A stretch of DNA of 64,000 bases from Achromobacter deleyi (lineage in GTDB: Bacteria; Pseudomonadota; Gammaproteobacteria; Burkholderiales; Burkholderiaceae_B), in contig NZ_CP065997.1 of assembly GCF_016127315.1 (NCBI RefSeq), positions 2,294,001-2,358,000 of the forward strand, given 5' to 3'. Shown one piece after another: positions 56,233 to 64,000 of the stretch. The first letter of the stretch is position 1. Each line of letters starts with the position of its first letter. Both the position numbers and the translations under genes were made by a program. Below the pieces are notes generated by a model. That model did no database searches and was not told the origin of the DNA. It saw only the letters and a list, made by a program, of their open reading frames with translations.

Positions 56233-57360
56233 GTGGAACCGAAAGTGCTTGAAGTCGCCGTGGTCGGCGCCGGGCCGGCCGGCATCGGCATGGCCGTGGC
56301 GCTGCGCCGCCATGGCGTGAACCGGCTGGCGGTGATCGACCGGCATCAGGTGGGGGCCTCGTTCCTGTCCTGGCCGCAGGAGACGCGTTTCATCACGCCG
56401 TCGTTCTACAGCAATCCGTTCGGCCTGGCCGACCTGAACGCCGTGACCGAGACCAGCTCGCCGGCGCTGACGGCCGGCATGGAGCACCTGGACGGCCCGC
56501 GTTACGCGCAATACCTGGCGCGGGTGGCGCAGGCGCATGACCTGCCGCTGGCGCTGGACTGCGAGGTCTCGGCGCTGACGCGCGGCGCGCGCGGCGAATT
56601 CCAGCTGCAGACCTCCAGGGGCGCCGCGCTGGCGCGGGCGGTGATCTGGGCCACGGGCGAATACCAGTACCCCGATCTGCGGCCGTTCGTCGGCGCGGCC
56701 GACTGCCTGCATTACGCGCAGGTCGATAGCTGGTCGGCCTTCGAGGCGGGTGAATACCTGGTGATCGGCGGCTATGAGAGCGGCGTGGACGCGGCGGTGA
56801 ACCTGGTGGCGCGCGGCGCGCGGGTGCAGCTGCTGGCGCGCAAATCGACCTGGGACCCCGCCAGTGCGCACGACCCCAGCCTGTCGCTGTCGCCCTACAG
56901 CCGCCAGCGGCTCTACCAGGCGCTGGACAGCGGCCGGCTGGAGATCGCCTTCGGCGTCAATGTGCTGGAAGTGCGCCGGCTGGCGGCGGGGTTCAGCGTG
57001 CACGCAGAAGACGGGCGGGTCTTCGCCACCGCGAACGCGCCGATCCTGGGCACCGGCTTCCTGCGCGGCGGCGGCGCGCAATTGATCCGCCCGTGCTTCG
57101 ACTGGACGCCCGACGGCAGGCCGGTGCTGAGCGCGCACGATGAATCGACCCTGATGCCGGGCCTGTTCCTGGCCGGGCCGCAGGTGCGTCAGGACCGACG
57201 CATCTATTGCTTCATCTACAAATTCCGCCAACGCTTCGACAGCGTGGCGCGCATGGTCGCGCAGCACCTGGGCCTGCCGCCGCTGGAGGCCGAGCGGGCC
57301 GCCGGCGCCTGGGGCCCATTCGGCAACGCCGATTGCTGCGACGAGGCCTGCGAATGCTGA
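56233..57360 (+). CDS. FAD/NAD(P)-dependent oxidoreductase with Cys-rich tail
   Basis: 375 residues. FAD-binding Rossmann motif VAVVGAGPAGIGMAVA at the N-terminus, an ATGEYQYP flavoprotein motif, a second Rossmann motif LVIGGYESGVDAAVN, and the C-terminal FAD loop TLMPGLFLAGPQV. It is related to the YpdA/CzcO-type pyridine-nucleotide disulfide oxidoreductases. The last residues are NADCCDEACEC, with four Cys that could bind metal or relay electrons. It begins nine bases after the L36 stop, so it is in the same operon. A reductase or metallophore-related role under metal limitation is inferred. Confidence 0.8.
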   Translation: MEPKVLEVAVVGAGPAGIGMAVALRRHGVNRLAVIDRHQVGASFLSWPQETRFITPSFYSNPFGLADLNAVTETSSPALTAGMEHLDGPRYAQYLARVAQAHDLPLALDCEVSALTRGARGEFQLQTSRGAALARAVIWATGEYQYPDLRPFVGAADCLHYAQVDSWSAFEAGEYLVIGGYESGVDAAVNLVARGARVQLLARKSTWDPASAHDPSLSLSPYSRQRLYQALDSGRLEIAFGVNVLEVRRLAAGFSVHAEDGRVFATANAPILGTGFLRGGGAQLIRPCFDWTPDGRPVLSAHDESTLMPGLFLAGPQVRQDRRIYCFIYKFRQRFDSVARMVAQHLGLPPLEAERAAGAWGPFGNADCCDEACEC

Positions 57361-57378
57361 CGGCGGCGGGTGGACGCG

Positions 57379-59031
57379 ATGCGGCCGGACGCCATTGAAT
57401 CGGCCGAGGCCGTGGTGGTGCTGGCGGGCCTGGAGAATGCGGGCAAGTCGGCGTTGTTCCGCGGCCTGACGGGCCAGGCGGTCGGCGACGAGAGCAACGT
57501 GGCCGGGTCCACCGTGGCCTGCCGCGAAGCCGCGCTCGATGGCGCCGCGATGCGCGTGGTGGATACGCCCGGCGTGCGCCTGCGCGGCGACAGCGCCGCC
57601 ACCCGGCTGGCCCTGGCGCGGATGGCGCCGGCCGCCGTGGTGGCGGTGGTGATGCGCGCCACCGATGCGCCCGACCTGATGCGCGAGGTGCTGGCCGCGC
57701 TGCATGGCGCGCACCGGATCTGCGTGGTGTTGACCTTCGCGGACAAGTGCGATGACGCGCCGGCGCTGGCGGCGCGCTGCGGCGCGGCGCTGGGCGTGCC
57801 GGTGGCCATCATCAATGCGCGCGCGCCGGCGCCGCGGGAATTGGCGGCGGTGCGCCATGCCCTGGCCGGCGCGGTGGCCTTGCCCGCGCTACCGGCCAAG
57901 CCCGTGCTGTGGCACGCGTCGCTCGCGCGTCGGCCGCAGCGCACGCCGTTCGAGCACGCCGGATTGGGCCCCTGGTGGGCGCTGCTGGCGTTGCTGTCGA
58001 GTTTCGCGCTGCCGGTGTACCTGGCCTACGGCCTGTCGGGCTGGTTGCAACCGCTGGCGGACGCGGCGCTCGTCGAACCCTTGACGCGCGCCCTGGCCGG
58101 CGCGCCGCTCGCATTGCAGACCCTGCTGGTGGGCGGCTACGGCCTCGTCAGCCTGGGGCTGTATTCGTTCATCTGGGCCTTTCCGGTGGTGGCGCTGATC
58201 GGCCTGGCGATGGCGCTGACCGAGGAAAGCGGCCTGAAGGACCGCATGACCGCGGCGCTCGATCCCGCGCTCAGGCACATCGGCCTGAGCGGGCGCGACC
58301 TGGTGCCGGTGCTGTCGGGCTTCGGCTGCAACGTGGTGGCGACGTTCCAGAGCCGGGCGTGCTCGGCCTGCACGCGGCGCGCCTGCGTCAGCCTGATCGC
58401 GTTCGGCTCGGCCTGCAGCTACCAGATCGGCGCGACGCTGTCGGTGTTCGGCGCGGCCGGGCGGATGGGGCTGTTCGCGCCCTATCTGTTGCTGCTGTTC
58501 CTGGTGGGGGCGGCGCACACGCGCCTGTGGCATGGCGCGTTGCCGGCCGAGACCGCCGCGCCGCTGCCGGGCCGGGCCTATTTGCAATGGCCGTCGTGGC
58601 GCGGCGTGGCATGGCGCCTGCGCGCGGTGGTGGCGCAGTTCCTGAAGCAGGCGATGCCGGTGTTCCTGTTGATCTGCGCGGTCGCGTCGCTGCTGGACGG
58701 GCTGGGCGCGTTGCAGGCGCTGGCGTCGCTGTTGCGCGCGCCGATGGCCGCGCTGGGCCTGCCGGCGGACGCCGCGGCGGGCGTGGTGTTCTCGATCCTG
58801 CGCAAGGACGGCCTGCTGGCGTTGAACCAGGGCCAGGGCACGCTGCTGGCCCGCCTGGATGCGGCGCAGATGTTCGTGCTGGTGTGGCTGGCGTCGACCT
58901 GTTCGGCCTGCCTGGTGACGCTATGGACGGTCGGGCGCGAATTGGGCGCGCGCCACGCCTGGGGCCTGGCCGGGCGCCAGGCCGTGACCTCGCTGGTCTC
59001 GGCCTGGTTGCTCGCGCAGGCATTGACCTGA
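57379..59031 (+). CDS. FeoB-like GTPase-permease, putative metal transporter
   Basis: 550 residues. An N-terminal small GTPase domain has G1 GLENAGKSALF, switch GSTVAC and G3 VDTPGV; the G4 position reads ADKCD, unlike the usual NxxD. It is followed by about eight membrane helices of the FeoB/nucleoside-recognition Gate type with the Cys-rich core FGCNVVATFQSRACSACTRR and later FGSACSYQ. FeoB is usually about 770 residues, so this is a short form, and no feoA is present. The ATG at 57379 has GGGTGG upstream; a GTG at 57370 is also possible. With L36 type B and a Zur-like box, zinc or ferrous iron uptake is the best guess. Confidence 0.82.
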   Translation: MRPDAIESAEAVVVLAGLENAGKSALFRGLTGQAVGDESNVAGSTVACREAALDGAAMRVVDTPGVRLRGDSAATRLALARMAPAAVVAVVMRATDAPDLMREVLAALHGAHRICVVLTFADKCDDAPALAARCGAALGVPVAIINARAPAPRELAAVRHALAGAVALPALPAKPVLWHASLARRPQRTPFEHAGLGPWWALLALLSSFALPVYLAYGLSGWLQPLADAALVEPLTRALAGAPLALQTLLVGGYGLVSLGLYSFIWAFPVVALIGLAMALTEESGLKDRMTAALDPALRHIGLSGRDLVPVLSGFGCNVVATFQSRACSACTRRACVSLIAFGSACSYQIGATLSVFGAAGRMGLFAPYLLLLFLVGAAHTRLWHGALPAETAAPLPGRAYLQWPSWRGVAWRLRAVVAQFLKQAMPVFLLICAVASLLDGLGALQALASLLRAPMAALGLPADAAAGVVFSILRKDGLLALNQGQGTLLARLDAAQMFVLVWLASTCSACLVTLWTVGRELGARHAWGLAGRQAVTSLVSAWLLAQALT

Positions 59032-59049
59032 TTGCCCGGAGAAACGGAA

Positions 59050-59298
59050 ATGATCCCTGAAACGTACGCGCAGTGGCATCGCTGCATCACGGTCGACTGC
59101 GGCCTCGCATTGACCCCGGCCTTCATCGCCCAGCGCCTCGCGGCGATGGCGGACCCGCAATCGGAGGAGACGTTGCGCTTTCGCCGGCTCTACGGCGACG
59201 CGCATTGGCAGCGCGTGCAGCGCTGGTTCAAGCTGGCGAACGATCCGGCGGCCGCGTCGGCCGCCGGCCAGGGCGTTCAGGGGCCGGTGTCCGGATAG
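59050..59298 (+). CDS. Small hypothetical protein, last gene of the L36/FeoB-like operon
   Basis: 82 residues, cytoplasmic, not recognised. It contains YAQWHRCITVDCGLALTP (His and two Cys, a possible metal site) and TLRFRRLYGDAHWQRVQRW. GGAG at 59038-59041 fits the ATG at 59050, 18 bases after the transporter stop. The position resembles small FeoC-like partners of FeoB, but no sequence similarity is claimed. Its end overlaps a convergent lipoprotein gene by 22 bases. Confidence 0.7.
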   Translation: MIPETYAQWHRCITVDCGLALTPAFIAQRLAAMADPQSEETLRFRRLYGDAHWQRVQRWFKLANDPAAASAAGQGVQGPVSG

Positions 59299-59444
59299 TT
59301 CGGGCCGGCGTCGCGGAAGCCGCCGCTGCTGTAGGGGTTGACCGCGCCCGGATGCGGCGGGCCGCCCGGACCCAGTGAGGAACAGCCGCCCAGTATCAGC
59401 AGGGCGGCCAGCAGGGCGAGTGTGCGAGTGGTGGTGGCTTGCAT
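59277..59444 (-). CDS. Small lipoprotein, hypothetical
   Basis: 55 residues. MQATTTRTLALLAALLILGG leads to the lipobox ILGGC with Cys at about 21; the mature part is short and Gly/Pro-rich (SSLGPGGPPHPGAV). GGAGA lies five bases before the ATG at 59444. Entericidin- or osmotic-type small lipoproteins look similar, but no family is assigned. Confidence 0.72.
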   Translation of the reverse strand: MQATTTRTLALLAALLILGGCSSLGPGGPPHPGAVNPYSSGGFRDAGPNYPDTGP

Positions 59445-59567
59445 GGTGATCTCCGGCGACTGCCCCTCGGCGGTCGCATACAGCATATTCGACATGATCC
59501 AGTTTACGCCTGGCGCGGTACTTCGGCATCGGCGCGATGCGTGGGCCGTCCGGGCGGTGCGGCGGCG

Positions 59568-60673
59568 TCAGGAGCGGGGCAGGATGCCGTGGGTCGCCAT
59601 CAGCGTCAGGTCGCCGCCCAGGCGCGGTTCGTTGAACGGCCCGGCGGCCTGGATGTCGTCGATGCCCTTGCGGTAGATCGCCTGCGCGGTGCGCAGCAGG
59701 CCGGCGTCGCGGGTGGCGAGGGCGGTCGCCATGATGCCGACGCCGGTCCAGTAATAGTGATTGTTGCGTTTGTGCCTGGGGTCGTCCCAGTAGGCGAGGT
59801 TGGCGCGCGACAGTTGTTCGAGCCAGGGAGCGATGAGGCCGCGCTGCGCCGGCGTGGCCAGCGGCAGGATCTTGAGATACGCCATGGCCGCCGCGCCGTG
59901 GGTCCATTCGCGCAGGTAGTCGGCCTGGTCGTTGTTGCCGTGGATCATGCGGCCGAGCATGGCGCCGTCCTTGGCCCAGGCGGCCAGCCACGTCAGCGCG
60001 CATTGGCCGGCGGCGGCGTCGCCATGCGCCAGGTAGGCATCGGACAGGTCGGCGACGCGGCGGGCGTAGTCGTTCAGCGGCCGGGTCTGGGCCTGGTTGC
60101 GGGCCTGCAGCGCTGGGTCGATCTTCGAGTGGGCGGCGTCGGTGTAGTAGCCGGTGCCTTCGAGGTCGCGCGGACCGGGCGGCGCACGCGCGCCTGCTCG
60201 ACACACCACGCCAGCCGGGGATCGCCGGCGGCCATGATGTCGGCCTGCACGTCCAGGCGCAGGCGCGGCAGCAGCCGGCCCAGCAGTTGTTCGCAGTCGC
60301 GCCGCAGGTAGCTGGGTTCGCCGGTGAGGCGGCCGATGAGGCGCAGCAGGGCGGCGTCGCGCGCCAGCACCAGCAGCTGATAGCGGCCGCCGGCGGCGGG
60401 GCGCAGCAACCAGGCGCCGGTGGCGATGCGCAGCAACGGGTCGAGCGTGTCGGCCAGCTTGCCGAGCTCGGCGGGCGACAGATCGTGCGGATCGTAGCCG
60501 TCCGCCGCGTCCGCGCGCGCGGGGGATTGCTGCAGGGCGTCGGCCTGGCGGCGGTAGTCCTCGGCCAGTGCTTGGTCGCCCGCGCACAGCGCCGCGCCGG
60601 CGGCCAGCAGCGCGCCGTCGCCCAGGGCCAGCCAGGCGCCGATGCGCAGTCGTTGCAGGGTGAAGCGGGTCAT
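59568..60673 (-). pseudogene. Alginate-lyase-family protein, frameshifted
   Basis: The N-terminal half (from ATG 60673: MTRFTLQRLRIGAWLALGDG with a signal-like start, then LAEDYRRQADALQQS) stays in one frame to about 60200 (DIMAAGDPRLAWCVEQAR). The rest (LEGTGYYTDAAHSKIDPA, NQAQTRPLNDYA, WLAAWAKDGAM, NNHYYWTGVG) is in another frame to 59568. The total of 1,106 bases is one short of a whole number of codons, so one base is missing near 60180-60200. The family cleaves beta-linked uronic acid polymers in the periplasm. A sequencing error cannot be excluded. Confidence 0.82.
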
Positions 60674-60689
60674 GGCGTGACGGGTCTTC

Positions 60690-61529
60690 CTAGTCGCCGG
60701 CCCGGCGCCGCAACTGCGCGTCGATGAAGCCGAGGATGGCCCGGGTTTCGTCATTGTCGCCGCCGACCTCGGCGTTGATCTGGCCGTGGTTGCGCGCGAC
60801 CGGCAGCACCTGCGCCTGGCCGCCGTGTTCGATCAACCGCTGCGCATAGTCGCGCGAACGCTGGCACGACTGCGGCCGCAACGATGAACAGACCAGCAGC
60901 GTGGGCGGATTGGCGCCGCTCAGTTGCGCGGCGGGCGAGGCGGCGCGCCATTGCGCCGGATCGCTGCCGAACGCCTTGTCGTAGAAGCCGGCGTGTTCCG
61001 CGGCCATGATGCGCGGCAGGTCGAAGGGCGTGCCGTCCAGGATGATGCTGGCCAGCCACGGCGTCACGCCGGCGCGCTGGCGCATGGCGGCGTCGGCGGC
61101 CAGCAGGGCGAGCAGGTGGCCGCCGGAGGAATGCCCCATCAGCAGGATGCGGCCGGGATCGGCGCGCCAGCCGGCGGCCTGGCGCTGGACCCAGGCCACG
61201 GCCAGCCCCAGGTCTTCGGCCTGGGCCCGCGGCGGCGCCTCGGGCAGCAGGCGGGTATTGACCGAGACGACCACGAAGCCCAGCGGCAGCCAGCGCGCCG
61301 CCTTGTCCTGGATGAACACGGGCTCGGCCTTGTCGCCATGGAGCCAGGAACCGCCGTGCACCAGCACCAGGATGGGGGCAAGCGGCGCGGCGGGCGTGGC
61401 GGGCAGGTAGACGTCGGCCAGTTGCGCGGCGTCCGCCCCATAACGCTGATCCGTGAGCGTGGCGGCCGACGCCAGGCCAGGCGGCAGGCAGAGCAGCGCA
61501 AGCAGGCAGAACAGGCGGAGGGCGGACAT
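60690..61529 (-). CDS. Exported alpha/beta-hydrolase (esterase-like, BD-FAE type)
   Basis: 279 residues. Signal peptide (LFCLLALLCLPPGLASA), oxyanion motif LVHGGSWLHGDKAE, nucleophile LLMGHSSGGHLLALLA, and late His in VARNHGQINAE. It belongs to the carboxylesterase/BD-FAE group. Two Cys (LLVCSSLRPQSC) may form a disulfide. It is 16 bases upstream of the alginate-lyase-family gene, so a joint role in polymer breakdown or deacetylation is possible. Confidence 0.9.
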   Translation of the reverse strand: MSALRLFCLLALLCLPPGLASAATLTDQRYGADAAQLADVYLPATPAAPLAPILVLVHGGSWLHGDKAEPVFIQDKAARWLPLGFVVVSVNTRLLPEAPPRAQAEDLGLAVAWVQRQAAGWRADPGRILLMGHSSGGHLLALLAADAAMRQRAGVTPWLASIILDGTPFDLPRIMAAEHAGFYDKAFGSDPAQWRAASPAAQLSGANPPTLLVCSSLRPQSCQRSRDYAQRLIEHGGQAQVLPVARNHGQINAEVGGDNDETRAILGFIDAQLRRRAGD

Positions 61530-61550
61530 GGCGGCGGCGTGGTGGTCGGG

Positions 61551-62000
61551 ATGCCGGGTAATGTAGCCCGGCGGCCGCGCCCGTGCGATTTCCTGTTGTT
61601 CTTCGCCACGGCGTCGCTGTTCGGCGCCTGCCTGACCGCCAAGCTGCGCACGGGCAGCTATGGGCTGGAAATTCCCGATGCGCCCTATCTGTACGAACGC
61701 GCCGATTTCTTCCTGGACGCGGTGGTCGCCGGGTTGGTCGCGACGGCGGCCCTGGCGCTGGCGGAGCGATTGTCACGCGGCCGGCTTCCGGCGCTTGGGC
61801 GCGCCGGGCTCGTCGCCGTGGCCGCATTGCTCGCGATCTACCTCGGGCCGCCGGACCCCCAGGTGTTCGGCAACACCTGGGCGCGCTGGGAGGCGACCTT
61901 CGAACTGTTCCTGGGCCAGTGGGATATCGCGTTGCCGCTGGCGCTGGCTGCCGCGGCGGTGCGCGGCGCCTTGCGCGGGGTGGCCGGATCGCGGCGCTAG
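61551..62000 (+). CDS. Small integral membrane protein, hypothetical
   Basis: 149 residues with about four predicted membrane segments: FLLFFATASLFGACLTA, FFLDAVVAGLVATAALALA, AGLVAVAALLAIYLG, and WDIALPLALAAAAVRGAL. No family recognised. The ATG at 61551 is the first reasonable start after the divergent esterase gene; no strong ribosome site is seen. The stop overlaps the convergent M20 gene stop by four bases. Confidence 0.68.
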   Translation: MPGNVARRPRPCDFLLFFATASLFGACLTAKLRTGSYGLEIPDAPYLYERADFFLDAVVAGLVATAALALAERLSRGRLPALGRAGLVAVAALLAIYLGPPDPQVFGNTWARWEATFELFLGQWDIALPLALAAAAVRGALRGVAGSRR

Positions 62001-63268
62001 CCGCGCAGCCTGCGATCCAGTTCCAGCACGGTCTGGTACAGCACGCGGGTGCCGTCCAGCAGCTGCGCCGGCTCGATCCATTCCTCGGGGCAGTGGCTGC
62101 GCCCGTTCAGGCAGGGGATGAAGATCATGCCGATGGGGCCGGTGGGCGCCATGTAGACGGCGTCGTGGCCGGCGCCGCTGGGCAGGCGCATGTTGGCGTA
62201 GCCGAGCTGGTCGGCGGCGGCTTGCACCGCGTCCATTACCAGCGGCGTGCAGTCCGTGGGCTGGGCCCGGCTCAGTGGCACGAAGCCGGCGCTCAGGCGC
62301 AGCGCCTTCAGGTCGGCGGCCACGCCGGCCATCAGCGTCTCGGGGAAGGCGTCCAGCACCGCGTTGCTGTCGCTGCGCATTTCCAGCGTCAGCTCGACGC
62401 GGCCGGGCACGGCGTTGGCGGCGTTGGGCGTCATGGCGAGCTTGCCGACGGTGGCGACCACGTAGTGCGGATTGCCGCTGGCGGCGCTGGCCTGGCGGCT
62501 GGCGGCGTCGATGATGCGGGCCGCGCCGACCAGGGCGTCGCGGCGGATGTCCATGGGCGTGGTGCCGGCGTGGTCGGGCTGGCCTTCGACCGTGATCAGC
62601 ACGCGGCGGATGCCGACGATGTTGGTGACCACGCCGATGGGCAGCTGGCGGCTCTCCAGCACCGGACCTTGCTCGATGTGCAGTTCGACGAAGGCGGCGG
62701 TGCCGTCCGGTCCGCGCAAGGGCCGGGCCAGCGCGGCGGGGTCGCCGCCGATGCGGGCGATGCCTTGCGCCAGCGTCTCGCCGTCGGCGTTGCGGGCGGC
62801 CAGCATGTCGGCGCTGAGTTGGCCGCTCAAGGCCCGGCTGCCGACGCAGGAGATGCCGTAGTCGCTGGGCTCTTCCGACAGGAAGTCGATGACCTCGAAC
62901 GGGTGTTCCAGTTCGATGCCGTGTTCCCGCATCGTGTGGGCGACCTCGATGCCGGCCAGCACGCCGATGATGCCGTCGAAACGGCCGCCGCTCATGACGG
63001 TGTCGCAATGCGAGCCGGTGGCGATGGGTTTGCGTTGCGCGTTGCGGCCGGCGCGGGCGCCGACCAGGTTGCCGCCGGCGTCCAGGCGCGTGGTCAAACC
63101 CGCGGCCTCGAATTCACCGCGCAGCCACTCGCGCGCCTCCAGGAACAGCGGCGAGAACGCGCGCCGAGTCCAGGGCTGGTCGGGCAGGGTGTAGCGCGAC
63201 AGGGTCTCGACGCGGGCCCAGAGGCGTTCGGCGTTCAACGGAGGAAAGGACATGGCCATGCCGTTCAT
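61997..63268 (-). CDS. M20-family amidohydrolase (N-carbamoyl-amino-acid hydrolase/allantoate amidohydrolase type)
   Basis: 423 residues. Metal ligands in TGSHCDTVMSGGRFDG (His, Asp) and LSEEPSDYG (Glu pair), HIEQGP, and the C-terminal GAGHDAVYMAPTGPIGMIF. The family hydrolyses ureido or carbamoyl groups from carbamoyl-amino acids, ureidopropionate or allantoate. It overlaps the upstream dihydropyrimidinase-type gene by four bases, so the pair probably opens a cyclic ureide and then removes the carbamoyl group. The first ATG is at 63268; ATGs a few codons later are possible. Confidence 0.94.
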   Translation of the reverse strand: MNGMAMSFPPLNAERLWARVETLSRYTLPDQPWTRRAFSPLFLEAREWLRGEFEAAGLTTRLDAGGNLVGARAGRNAQRKPIATGSHCDTVMSGGRFDGIIGVLAGIEVAHTMREHGIELEHPFEVIDFLSEEPSDYGISCVGSRALSGQLSADMLAARNADGETLAQGIARIGGDPAALARPLRGPDGTAAFVELHIEQGPVLESRQLPIGVVTNIVGIRRVLITVEGQPDHAGTTPMDIRRDALVGAARIIDAASRQASAASGNPHYVVATVGKLAMTPNAANAVPGRVELTLEMRSDSNAVLDAFPETLMAGVAADLKALRLSAGFVPLSRAQPTDCTPLVMDAVQAAADQLGYANMRLPSGAGHDAVYMAPTGPIGMIFIPCLNGRSHCPEEWIEPAQLLDGTRVLYQTVLELDRRLRG

Positions 63269-64000
63269 GCCTTGCGCGGACGCAGGAAGCGGCCGTCGCC
63301 CTTGTTGTTGACGATGCGGCGGCCATCATAGACCTGCTGGCCGCGGCACCAGGTGCCGGCCACGCGCACCGTGAACTCGCGGCCCTCGAACGAACTCCAT
63401 TGCACCGCCGACAGGCTGGTGGACGGATCGTAGGCATGGCGTTCCGGCGTCAGGATGACGATGTCGGCGTCCTTGCCGACTTCCAGCGTGCCCTTGCGGT
63501 CGTCCAGCAGGAAGTGGCGCGCGGGGTTGTCGCACAGCTGGCGCACCACCATCGACGGCGAGATGCCGTGTTCCTCGCAACCGGTCCAGAAGGCCGGCAG
63601 CAGCGTTTCCAGGCCCGGGCCGCCGGACGAGTTCTTGAAGACGTTGGGGTTCTGTTTGCGCTCCAGGCCCCAGCTGACGTGATCCGACGACACGAAGGTG
63701 CACTCGTCGTTGGCGATGTGGGTCCACAGCAGGTCGACCTCGGCCTTGGGGCGGATCGGCGGATAGTGCTTGGTCTTGGCGCCGAAGCGGCGGGTGTGTT
63801 CCTCGTGGTTCAGCATCAGGTACTGCACGCAGGTCTCGATGCTGGCGCGGTGGCCGTTGCGGCGGAACATGTTGCAGATCTCGAAGCCGCGCGACGTGGA
63901 CACGTGCACCGCGTGGGCGCGGGCGCCGGTCTCGGCGCCGATCTCATAGATCAGCGCGGTGGCCAGGTTCTCGATCAGCGGCGTGTGGGCGCGCATGAAG
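63265..64000 (-). CDS. Dihydropyrimidinase/hydantoinase-type amidohydrolase, C-terminal part (5' end outside window)
   Basis: About 244 residues are present; the gene runs off the right edge and its start is not in the window. Landmarks are AHAVHVSTSRGFE (metal His), SIETCVQYLMLN, the Asp ligand in FVSSDHVSWG, NPARHFLLDDRKGTLEVGKD and ADIVILTPER. It opens cyclic ureides such as dihydropyrimidines or hydantoins. Translational overlap with the M20 amidohydrolase supports a common pathway. Confidence 0.92.
   Translation of the reverse strand, partial: FMRAHTPLIENLATALIYEIGAETGARAHAVHVSTSRGFEICNMFRRNGHRASIETCVQYLMLNHEEHTRRFGAKTKHYPPIRPKAEVDLLWTHIANDECTFVSSDHVSWGLERKQNPNVFKNSSGGPGLETLLPAFWTGCEEHGISPSMVVRQLCDNPARHFLLDDRKGTLEVGKDADIVILTPERHAYDPSTSLSAVQWSSFEGREFTVRVAGTWCRGQQVYDGRRIVNNKGDGRFLRPRKA

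Overview
The window is high-GC proteobacterial chromosome. Its gene content points to Burkholderiales, family Alcaligenaceae (Bordetella/Achromobacter type): two Bug-type tricarboxylate-receptor proteins, CaiB and HMG-CoA lyase catabolic genes, a GntR-acnD-prpF cluster, a BKACE-family gene and many LysR/GntR/TetR regulators. The genus call is inference from content, not from a marker gene.

Layout. 1-2455 is the end of a catabolic cluster (aldehyde dehydrogenase C-terminus, NAD-dependent epimerase, Bug receptor). 2645-6099 is a lower-GC islet with a 742-residue RTX/serralysin-C-type protein that carries a long hydrophobic hairpin, followed by two tandem copies of a small membrane protein; this looks like an exported toxin with duplicated immunity genes. 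6105-13047 is housekeeping (GST, AmpD, CcsA-like, Ffh, LysM/BON protein, ThiS, proline iminopeptidase, TrmB). 13197-17515 is a LysR/CaiB/HMG-CoA lyase/Bug cluster, followed by tRNA-Gly(CCC).

17668-31700 is a ~14.0-kb integrated element. Its ends are marked by an 18-bp direct repeat of the tRNA-Gly 3' end. It carries a frameshifted P4-type integrase and then almost only conflict genes: a GHKL ATPase fused to a PD-(D/E)XK nuclease-like domain with a DUF4365 partner; an MBL protein, a 1,933-residue trypsin-STAND NTPase and a 90-residue protein in one operon (like type I AVAST); and a HipBA toxin-antitoxin pair with a nested 46-bp operator dyad.

31702-38405 holds a TetR regulator with two perfect 16-bp palindromes facing an amidase, a DUF72 protein, an RlmN-like radical SAM enzyme, and a Xre-RES toxin-antitoxin pair with its own inverted repeat. 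38418-42292 is a Crp/Fnr regulator divergent from a periplasmic binding protein, a BKACE-family enzyme and an SDR. 42308-51230 carries signalling genes (two sensor kinases and a LuxR-type regulator), lipoproteins, an exported argininosuccinate-lyase-like protein and an exported propeller-like protein. 51302-55875 is gntR-acnD-prpF (methylcitrate branch). 56001-59298 is a compact operon behind a Zur-box-like palindrome: zinc-independent-type L36, a flavoprotein with a Cys-rich tail, a FeoB-like GTPase-permease and a small protein, probably a metal-limitation operon. The window ends with a frameshifted alginate-lyase-family gene, an esterase-like hydrolase, an M20 amidohydrolase and a truncated dihydropyrimidinase-type gene.

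The strongest leads are the defence cargo of the tRNA-Gly element, the RTX protein with duplicated immunity candidates, and the Zur-box/FeoB-like operon.
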